Below the pieces are notes generated by a model. That model was not told where the DNA came from, searched no databases, and saw only the letters and a program-made list of their open reading frames with translations. This document shows positions 56,276 through 64,000 of a DNA stretch of 64,000 nt, in pieces. How positions within the stretch are numbered: position 1 is the stretch's first letter; every line of letters begins with the position of its first letter. The translations under genes were made by a program, and so were the position numbers. The stretch is from the NCBI RefSeq assembly GCF_029623955.1, contig NZ_JARSBP010000002.1:496001-560000 (forward strand). The letters are read 5' to 3'. Origin of the DNA: Mycobacterium sp. 236(2023). Lineage in GTDB: Bacteria > Actinomycetota > Actinomycetes > Mycobacteriales > Mycobacteriaceae.

Positions 56276-56279
<4 letters not shown>
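55302..56279 (+). CDS. Membrane-bound diguanylate cyclase (GGDEF)
   Basis: A 325-residue protein with about six N-terminal membrane segments (residues 20-180, a compact sensor of unknown ligand) and a GGDEF domain (about 180-325) that makes cyclic di-GMP. The active site is intact (ARLGGDEFAG near residue 260) with DIDKLKHLNDTYGHDAGD upstream. No RxxD inhibitory site is seen before GGDEF. The start is uncertain: ATG at 55302 or 55257; the latter overlaps the edge of the palindrome. The 3' end overlaps rmlC by 4 bases. Confidence 0.88.
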
Positions 56280-57867
<1,588 letters not shown>

Positions 57868-57882
57868 CTATCGCAATCCGGC

Positions 57883-58575
57883 TTGGAACCGCGTGCCCTG
57901 TGTTCTCCTATGACCTGGTCCGTCCTGACGGGGTGCGGCTCCGGCGACGACAAGTCCGGTGAGTCTTCCGCAACCTCATCTGCCGCCTCGTCGTCGGCCG
58001 AGACGACGACCGCCGAGGCCACCGAGACCAGCGCTGCCGCCCCCGCGGACAAGCAGACCGTCGGCGAGTACCTGACGGCCAACGGCGTCAGCCACACCAT
58101 CGTCAAGGCCAACGAGCCGGGTGTGCCGAAGGTGGATCTGCCGATGCCCGAAGGCTGGGAGCCCATCCCGGACGCCGACCTCCCGCAGGACGCTTACGGC
58201 GCCATCTTCCTGTCCGCCGCCAAGGGCACGCCGAACCCGCCCGCCGTCATCGCCAGGATGGCGCGCCTGGAGGGCGGCGAGTTCGACGTCGCCACGATCC
58301 TCGAGCTCGTCCCGAACGCCGTCACCAAGCTGGACGGGTGGCAGGGCCCGTTGGTGGGCGAGCCCGCCGAGCTCGGCGGGTTCGAGGCGGTCGCCATTGC
58401 CGGGACCGCGCTCGTCGACGGAGCGCCGACCTTTGTGGCGCGCAAGGGCGTCGTCATCGAGGGGGCCGAGCACACCTACATGCTCGCCCTCGACGCTCAG
58501 GGGCCCGTCGAGCAGCAGGACGCCATCCTCGCGGCGATGACCACGATCGACAGCGGCACCACGATCACGCCTTGA
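57883..58575 (+). CDS. LpqN/LpqT-like lipoprotein with an abnormal signal peptide
   Basis: A protein of up to 230 residues. After a Ser/Ala/Thr/Glu-rich linker, the domain starts near residue 58 (KQTVGEYLTANGVSHTIV) and contains the family's DLPMPEGWEPIPDADLP. A lipobox-like LTGC lies at residues 15-18, but the preceding sequence is only weakly hydrophobic and there is no ATG with SD; a TTG at 57883 or ATG at 57910 would be the start. A GTG at 57858 in another frame codes [16 protein letters not shown], more like a signal peptide. A frameshift near 57900 is possible. Confidence 0.7.
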   Translation: MEPRALCSPMTWSVLTGCGSGDDKSGESSATSSAASSSAETTTAEATETSAAAPADKQTVGEYLTANGVSHTIVKANEPGVPKVDLPMPEGWEPIPDADLPQDAYGAIFLSAAKGTPNPPAVIARMARLEGGEFDVATILELVPNAVTKLDGWQGPLVGEPAELGGFEAVAIAGTALVDGAPTFVARKGVVIEGAEHTYMLALDAQGPVEQQDAILAAMTTIDSGTTITP

Positions 58576-59428
58576 GCGGCCCCGTCAGCTCCTCCAGCGT
58601 CGACAGCAGCTCGTCTTCGCCGCCGAGCACCTGAATCGCGACATGGTCCGCACCGGCGGCCAGGTGTTCGGAGAGCTTCGCAGCGATCTGGTCCGGCGAT
58701 CCGTACGCGACGACGGCATCGATGAACCGGTCGCTGCCGGGACGCTCCAGGTCCTCCTCGGTGAATCCCAGCCGCTTCCAGTTGTTCACGTAGTTGGACA
58801 GGCCGAGATAGAAGTCGACGGTCCCGCGGCCGATCTCACGGGCCGCCTCCGCGTCGTTGGTCAGCACGACGGTGTGCTCGGGCGCGATGAACACTGTCGG
58901 GCCCAGTAATTCGCGTGCCTGCCCGGTGTGCACGGGTGTCGTCAGATACGGGTGCGCGCCTGCGCTGCGCTGCGCGGACAGTTGCAGCACCTGCGGGCCC
59001 AGCGCGGCGACCACGCGGCGGCTGGTCGGCACCTTCGCCGCATCCAGCTTGTCGAGGTAATCGACCAGCGCCTGGTAGGGCTTCGTGTACTCCTGAGTGT
59101 GCTCGGGATGCCCCACCCCGACGCCCAGCAGGAAGCGGCCGGGGAACGCCTTCTCGATGCGGTGGTAGGACTCGGCCACCTCGCCGGCGTCCGCCGTCCA
59201 GATGTTGACGATGCCGGTGGCGACCTGAAGCGTCTCGGTCTTCTCCAGGATCGGTTCGACGAACGCCAGATCGGCGGCGGGGGAGGCGCCCACCCACACC
59301 GCGCCGTAGCCGAGCTTCTCGATCTCCACCGCCTGCTCCGGCGACACCGGCTGCCCGGTCCACACGCCGTAACGGCCCAGTGCGGGCTTCAGCGACGGGC
59401 CACCGGAGTTGATCGCGGACTCGCTCAT
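58565..59428 (-). CDS. LLM-class F420-dependent oxidoreductase, copy 1
   Basis: A 287-residue luciferase-like monooxygenase-fold protein of the kind that uses coenzyme F420 in mycobacteria. ATGIVNIWTADAGEVAESYH and GRFLLGVGVGHPEHT are the usual F420-binding strand regions. It is the last gene of the leftward group and a paralogue of the next gene, 7 bases upstream. Its 3' end overlaps the LpqN-like gene by 11 bases. The substrate is unknown. Confidence 0.87.
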   Translation of the reverse strand: MSESAINSGGPSLKPALGRYGVWTGQPVSPEQAVEIEKLGYGAVWVGASPAADLAFVEPILEKTETLQVATGIVNIWTADAGEVAESYHRIEKAFPGRFLLGVGVGHPEHTQEYTKPYQALVDYLDKLDAAKVPTSRRVVAALGPQVLQLSAQRSAGAHPYLTTPVHTGQARELLGPTVFIAPEHTVVLTNDAEAAREIGRGTVDFYLGLSNYVNNWKRLGFTEEDLERPGSDRFIDAVVAYGSPDQIAAKLSEHLAAGADHVAIQVLGGEDELLSTLEELTGPLKA

Positions 59429-59435
59429 AGTTCCT

Positions 59436-60284
59436 TCATCCCTTCAGGCCCAACGGTCCGGCCAGCTCGGCCAGTGCAGGCACGAGTTTGGCTTCCCCGT
59501 TCTTACCTGTCAGCACCTGCACCGGTACGTGGTCGGCGCCGGCGTCGAGATGTTCCCGCAGCCGGGCCGCGATGGCGTCGACGGTCCCGTAGGCGACGAC
59601 GGCGTCCACCAGACGGTCACTACCCGGTTTCGCCAGATCCTGATCACTGAATCCGAGGCGTTTCCAGCTGTTCAGGTAATTGGCCAGGTTCAGATAGACA
59701 TCCAGAGCCTTGCGGCCGGTCTCGCGGGCCCTGTCGGGGTCGGTGGTCAGGATGACCTTGTGCTCGGGGGCCAGGAACGCTTCGGGACCGATCAGCTCGC
59801 GGGCCATGGCGGTGTGTTCGGGAGTGGTCAGATACGGGTGCGCACCGGCCGAGCGGTCCGCCGAGAGCTTGAGCACCCGCGGGCCGAGCGCGGCGACGAC
59901 GCGCCGTCCACGCGGGACGCCGTACTCGTCGAGCTTGTCGAGGTACTCGATCAGGGCGTCGACGGGCTTGCGGTACTCCTGATGTGCCTCGGGGTGCCCG
60001 ACTCCGATTCCGAGCAGGAAACGTCCGGGGTGTGCGGTCTCGATCCGGTGGAACGACTCGGCGACGGGGCCTGCCGCGGCAGTCCAGACGTTGACGATGC
60101 CGGTGGCCACCTTCAGCGTGGTGGTCGCGTCGAGGAGTGGCTCGACCCAGTCGAGCTCCGCGGGCGGCGATCCGCCGACCCACACGGCGCCGTAGCCCAG
60201 CGCCTCGATGTCCTTGGCCTGTTGCGGGGTGACCCCGCGGCCGAACGATCCGAACGTGCCCAGATCGGGCTTGGATTCACTCAC
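59436..60284 (-). CDS. LLM-class F420-dependent oxidoreductase, copy 2
   Basis: A 282-residue paralogue of copy 1, similar along the full length: GYGAVWVGGSPPAELDWVEP, ATGIVNVWTAAAGPVAESFH, GRFLLGIGVGHPEAH and NYLNSWKRLGF. The start overlaps the end of the upstream kinase gene by 4 bases, so redox enzymes and kinases share a transcript. Confidence 0.87.
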   Translation of the reverse strand: MSESKPDLGTFGSFGRGVTPQQAKDIEALGYGAVWVGGSPPAELDWVEPLLDATTTLKVATGIVNVWTAAAGPVAESFHRIETAHPGRFLLGIGVGHPEAHQEYRKPVDALIEYLDKLDEYGVPRGRRVVAALGPRVLKLSADRSAGAHPYLTTPEHTAMARELIGPEAFLAPEHKVILTTDPDRARETGRKALDVYLNLANYLNSWKRLGFSDQDLAKPGSDRLVDAVVAYGTVDAIAARLREHLDAGADHVPVQVLTGKNGEAKLVPALAELAGPLGLKG

Positions 60285-61750
60285 TCGGCGAGGGCTTCGG
60301 TGTAGTTCTCCGGCGCAGGCGCTTCCAGCGGCAGACAGATGCTGAACGTGGTCTTCCCGGGCTGTGACTGCACCGACAGGTTGCCGTGGTGCTTCTCGAC
60401 GATGATGCGCCAGGCCAGATCCAGGCCGAGTCCGGTGCCCTCGCCGAACGGTTTGGTCGTGAAGAACGGGGTGAAGATCCGCTCGATGATGTCCTCGGGG
60501 ATGCCCGGACCGTCATCCTCGATCTCGACCCGGATGGTGTTCTCGTTCTCGCGCATCGTGCGCAGGGTCAGCGTGCCTTCGCCGCCCATCGCCTGAATCG
60601 CGTTGTCGATGATGTTCGTCCAGACCTGATTGAGATCGCCTGGGTAGCAAAGCAATTGGGGCAGTGACTTGTCGCAGTCCTTGACCAGCTTGACCGGGTT
60701 GTTCTTGCCGATCTTGTCGCCGAACATCATCAGCGTGCTGTGCAGCAATTCGTGCACGTCGGCGCTCTGGTACGGCGCGCGGTCCATCTGCGAGTACTGC
60801 TTGGCGCCGGCCAGCAGCGCCGAGATGCGCTTGGAGGCCTCGGCGATCTGGTTCATCAGCAGCTCGTTGTCGATCGTGTACTTCAGCCAGCCGATCGCGC
60901 CGGGCAGCGTCGCCGAACAGTCGACGTCGTCGACCGAGGCCTGTACTCGTTCGAGCCAGTCGACGTCGAGTCCGGCCTCCACGAACGTCGGCGCGTAATC
61001 CCACGCCGCCGAGATCCCGTGATCTTCGAGCCAGTCCCCGATCTGGTCCTCCCGGTCGGAGGTCTCCAGCGCGGTCAGCTCCTGCCCCTTCGACTTGGCG
61101 ACCTGCTCGGCCACCTCGTCCTGAATGCTGATCAGAACCCGCAACGCCTCGGGCGTGAACTTGCCGTCGGCCAGCATCGCCAGCTTGTGCCGCATCTTGC
61201 CGACACCCTCGCGGAGGTCGGCGACAGCGCGGGCCGTCGCGCCCGCCGGGTTGTTGAGCTGATGGGTCAGACCCGCGGACAGCTGGCCGAGGGCCAGCAG
61301 CTTCTCGCGGGTGTCGATGATCTGGCGCTGCCGCATCCCGCCGACCATGTGGCCCTCCAGCAGGTGCACGGCCATCGGGAATTCCTTCTGCATGAACGTC
61401 GCGAACGCATTGGCGTCGAGCACGAAGAAGCGTGACGGCCGGGTTACCCGAACGGATGCTTGATAATTCTTGTCCTCGCCCGGCACGTAGGCCGACCACG
61501 CCCCGCAGTACACGCCGCGCTGCGACGTCCGGTTGGTCTCGAGATCGACGCCGCCCGAGCGTTTGGACATCACCAGCTCACCGTCGATGAGGACGTAGAA
61601 ACACGTCGCCGGATCACCTTCGGTGCAGATCGGACCCGGCTCGAAGACCGCGATGTGGCCGTTGTCGCACAGGGTCTGCAGCTGTTCGTCGGTGAGCTTC
61701 TCGAACAGGAACAGGGTGCGAAGCTCGGTGGGCAGGCACTTTTCGCCCAT
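60281..61750 (-). CDS. Cyclic nucleotide-binding-domain histidine kinase, copy 1
   Basis: A 489-residue soluble protein. A cNMP-binding domain covers about residues 8-130 ([33 protein letters not shown]); a long helical linker follows, with the phosphoacceptor-like His in [20 protein letters not shown] near residue 165; the C-terminal ATPase has [24 protein letters not shown] and [19 protein letters not shown]. It should link cAMP or a related signal to phosphorylation; no receiver-domain partner is nearby. Overlaps the LLM gene by 4 bases. Confidence 0.88.
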   Translation of the reverse strand: MGEKCLPTELRTLFLFEKLTDEQLQTLCDNGHIAVFEPGPICTEGDPATCFYVLIDGELVMSKRSGGVDLETNRTSQRGVYCGAWSAYVPGEDKNYQASVRVTRPSRFFVLDANAFATFMQKEFPMAVHLLEGHMVGGMRQRQIIDTREKLLALGQLSAGLTHQLNNPAGATARAVADLREGVGKMRHKLAMLADGKFTPEALRVLISIQDEVAEQVAKSKGQELTALETSDREDQIGDWLEDHGISAAWDYAPTFVEAGLDVDWLERVQASVDDVDCSATLPGAIGWLKYTIDNELLMNQIAEASKRISALLAGAKQYSQMDRAPYQSADVHELLHSTLMMFGDKIGKNNPVKLVKDCDKSLPQLLCYPGDLNQVWTNIIDNAIQAMGGEGTLTLRTMRENENTIRVEIEDDGPGIPEDIIERIFTPFFTTKPFGEGTGLGLDLAWRIIVEKHHGNLSVQSQPGKTTFSICLPLEAPAPENYTEALAE

Positions 61751-61763
61751 GGCGGGATCCTTC

Positions 61764-63206
61764 CTATGGCCTGTCGGCAGCGAGCGTGTCGGGAGCCTGG
61801 AGTGGCAGTGAACAAATGAAACGCGTATCGCCGGGATTTGATTCCGCCCAGAGGCTGCCGAGGTGGCGGTCGACGATGCGCGCGGCGAGGTCGAGGCCCA
61901 GACCGGTGCCCTCGCCGAACGGTTTGGTGGTGAAGAACGGGTCGAAGACTAAAGCCAACACGTCGTCCGGGATGCCGGCGCCGTTGTCGCACACTTCGAC
62001 CCGCACCCTGTCCTGGACGCGCCGGGTGCGCAGGGTGAGCACGCGCGGCACCTCCGATTCGGCGCCCATCGCGTCGAGGGCGTTGTGGATCAGGTTCGTC
62101 CACACCTGGTTCAGCTCGGCCGGGTAGCAGGGCAGCGGGGGTAGCGCGAGGTCGAAGTCGCGGACCACCGACACGCCCGCCCCGAGCCGGTGGGAGACCA
62201 TCGACAGGGTCGCCTCCAGAAGCTCGTGGACGTCGACGACGTCGAACGGCGCGCGGTCGAGTTGCGTGTACTGCTTGGCCTGGTCGACCAGCGTCGAGAT
62301 CCGCTTGGTCGAGTCGGTGATCTCGGTCAGCAGCAGCTCGGTCTCGGCCGTGCACGCGAGCCAGCGGATCACGGGGGTGAGGTCATCTGCGACGCAGCAC
62401 GGGGACGCCGAGATCCGTTCCATCCAGTCGATGTCGAGGCCGGCCTCGGCGAAGATCGCGGCGTGCTCCCAGGCGTCCTCGACGCCGTGGTCGTCGAGCC
62501 ACTGGCCGAGCGCTTCCTCCAGATCGGACTTCTCGACCGCGGTGAGGTCCTTGGGCTTGCCCGCCAATTCGGCGACCCGGTCCTGCAATTCGACGAGTGA
62601 GTCCATCGCCTCCGGCGCCACCGTGCGGGGCAGCTCCGCGCGGCGGTGCCGCATCCCGGCGATCTGGGTGCGCAGACCGTTGGCGGCCCGGACGGCGGCC
62701 GCCGCCGGATTGTTCAGCTCGTGGGTGAGCCCCGCGGTCATCTGGCCGAGCTGCACCAGCCGGTCGTGCGGCCCGAGGATGCGGCGTTGATGGAAGCGGC
62801 CGTGGGAGTGGCCGACGAGCAGGTGCGTCGCCATCGGGAACTCCGTGACGAGGAGGTTCCCCAGCGTGGTCGCCGGGATCGCCAGGACCCGCGACGGACG
62901 GGTCAGCGTGCCGGTGTTCTCGTAGGTGGTCGGCTCGTCGAGCAGGAACGCCGACCACGCCCCGAAATACGAGCCCGGGGTGTCCGCACGCCAGATGTCG
63001 ATGTCGCGGGTGCCGGACCGCTTCGACAGCGCCACCTCACCGTCGAGCAGCACATAGAAGTAGTCGGCGGGCTCCCCCTCGCGGCAGAGCTCACCGGCGG
63101 GATAGGTGTCGACCCGGCCGTCTGCGCACAGCGTCATCAGCTGCGCGTCGGTCAGACCTTCGAAGATGAAGAGCCCGCGCAATTCGGACAGGTCGCACGT
63201 GCTCAT
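61764..63206 (-). CDS. Cyclic nucleotide-binding-domain histidine kinase, copy 2
   Basis: A 480-residue paralogue of copy 1 with the same order: cNMP domain ([35 protein letters not shown]), His box ([20 protein letters not shown]), and ATPase ([43 protein letters not shown]). A Cys-Cys pair ([10 protein letters not shown]) occurs in the linker. It follows the flavoprotein gene with a 4-base overlap and is 13 bases before copy 1. Confidence 0.88.
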   Translation of the reverse strand: MSTCDLSELRGLFIFEGLTDAQLMTLCADGRVDTYPAGELCREGEPADYFYVLLDGEVALSKRSGTRDIDIWRADTPGSYFGAWSAFLLDEPTTYENTGTLTRPSRVLAIPATTLGNLLVTEFPMATHLLVGHSHGRFHQRRILGPHDRLVQLGQMTAGLTHELNNPAAAAVRAANGLRTQIAGMRHRRAELPRTVAPEAMDSLVELQDRVAELAGKPKDLTAVEKSDLEEALGQWLDDHGVEDAWEHAAIFAEAGLDIDWMERISASPCCVADDLTPVIRWLACTAETELLLTEITDSTKRISTLVDQAKQYTQLDRAPFDVVDVHELLEATLSMVSHRLGAGVSVVRDFDLALPPLPCYPAELNQVWTNLIHNALDAMGAESEVPRVLTLRTRRVQDRVRVEVCDNGAGIPDDVLALVFDPFFTTKPFGEGTGLGLDLAARIVDRHLGSLWAESNPGDTRFICSLPLQAPDTLAADRP

Positions 63207-64000
63207 GTCTCGGCCAGGTACCGGTGCACGAGCATCACCGCCATCGATCCTTCGCCGACGGCCGCCGCCACCCGCTTGGCCGACTCGGCGCGGACGTCGC
63301 CGGCCACGAACACCCCGGGAACGCTCGACTCTAGGTGGTGCGGTGGGCGTTCCAGCGTCCAGCCGCTGATGTCACGCAGGTCCGGTCCGGACACGATGAA
63401 CCCGTGGTCGTCGCGGACGACGACACCGTCGAGCCATTCGGTGCGGGGTTCGGCGCCGATGAAGATGAACATCCGCCCGCACTGGTGTTCCTCGCGCTCA
63501 CCGGTCTTGGTGTTCTCCAGGCAGATGCCTTCGAGGTGGCCGTCGCCCTTGACCGCATGCACGACGGTGTTGGGCATCTCCCTGATGTTGTCCTGCGCCC
63601 TGATCTGCTGGATCAGGTAATGCGACATCGAATCCTCGAGCGTGCGGCGGATGACGATGTTCACGGTCTTGGCGGTGCGGGCCAGGTACATCGCGGCCTG
63701 CCCGGCCGAGTTGGCGCCGCCGATGACGAACACCTCGTCGTTGTCGCAGTCCGAAGCCACCGACGCCGTCGCCCCGTAGTAGACGCCCGCGCCGGTCAGG
63801 CCGTCGCAGCCTTCCGCCGACAGCTGCCGGTACTCGACGCCCATTGCAAGGATCACCGCGCGGGTCCCGATGGTGCGACCGTCGGACAGGTGGATCGTGC
63901 GGGCGCTGCCGTCGACCTCCAGATGGGTCACCTCGGCCGCGGTGATCAGTTCGGCCTCGAACTTCTCGGCCTGGCGGCGGGCCCGCTCGGCCAGCTGCGC
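63203..64000 (-). CDS. TrxR-like FAD/NAD(P)H oxidoreductase, N terminus outside window
   Basis: The C-terminal 265 residues of a thioredoxin-reductase-like flavoprotein. The NAD(P)H-binding GGANSAGQAAMYLA and the late FAD motif GVFVAGDVRAESAKRVAAAVGEGSMAV are present. Where TrxR has its redox CxxC, the sequence reads GATASVASDC, so the dithiol is missing. The frame stays open to the right edge, and a GTG at 63929 is internal. It is the first visible gene of the kinase-LLM operon. Confidence 0.88.
   Translation of the reverse strand, partial: AQLAERARRQAEKFEAELITAAEVTHLEVDGSARTIHLSDGRTIGTRAVILAMGVEYRQLSAEGCDGLTGAGVYYGATASVASDCDNDEVFVIGGANSAGQAAMYLARTAKTVNIVIRRTLEDSMSHYLIQQIRAQDNIREMPNTVVHAVKGDGHLEGICLENTKTGEREEHQCGRMFIFIGAEPRTEWLDGVVVRDDHGFIVSGPDLRDISGWTLERPPHHLESSVPGVFVAGDVRAESAKRVAAAVGEGSMAVMLVHRYLAET

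Overview
The window comes from a high-GC actinobacterium, almost certainly a mycobacterium and probably a rapid grower of the Mycolicibacterium type. Gene order follows the Mycobacterium tuberculosis Rv0691-Rv0753 stretch: mycofactocin genes, S10 operon, sulfatase, spc operon, sppA, methyltransferases, secY-adk-map, sigL-rslA, MarR gene, mmsB-fadE9-mmsA. The species cannot be named from the sequence. GTG starts, 1- or 4-base stop/start overlaps and leaderless-looking promoters are common. I saw no tRNA, rRNA, CRISPR array or insertion sequence.

Left (1-9172): the end of a cytochrome P450, then a leftward group (mftR, an ECF sigma factor, a triple-VOC protein) divergent from the complete mycofactocin operon mftABCDEFG. 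MftA is the 30-residue precursor; MftB and MftC bind and modify it, MftE cuts it, MftD oxidises it, MftF glycosylates it, and MftG is the associated GMC oxidoreductase. Next (9156-14983) is an accessory block: racemase, 14-helix drug exporter with a divergent TetR gene and a tandem operator, a P450 and a lipoprotein esterase.

Centre (14984-28205): the S10 operon (rpsJ to rpsQ) and the spc operon (rplN to rplO) are separated by an arylsulfatase and a lipoprotein. The two ribosomal operons share a 50-bp promoter module and have structured leaders; both end in clear intrinsic terminators. Then come a DUF732 protein, sppA, a leftward mmpS-mmpL-SDR-hydrolase operon with a divergent TetR gene, and four tandem TIGR00027-type methyltransferases.

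Right (39967-64000): secY-adk-map, then sigL-rslA. Directly behind rslA, where M. tuberculosis passes straight on to the MarR gene Rv0737, lies a tightly coupled four-gene cassette: ThDP enzyme, SRPBCC protein, KAS III-like protein and HisC-like aminotransferase. It is preceded by a near-ideal SigL-type promoter (TGAACC, 17 bp, CGTGTC) that would give a leaderless transcript, and its ketosynthase has Asn where KAS III enzymes have the active-site His. This is the best candidate for an undescribed SigL-controlled small-molecule pathway. Further right are a GAF kinase/NarL regulator pair, a degenerate HAD protein, the valine-degradation operon mmsA-fadE9-mmsB, a diguanylate cyclase, rmlB-rmlC, an LpqN-like protein, and a leftward operon of a TrxR-like flavoprotein lacking its CxxC, two cNMP-binding histidine kinases and two LLM oxidoreductases.
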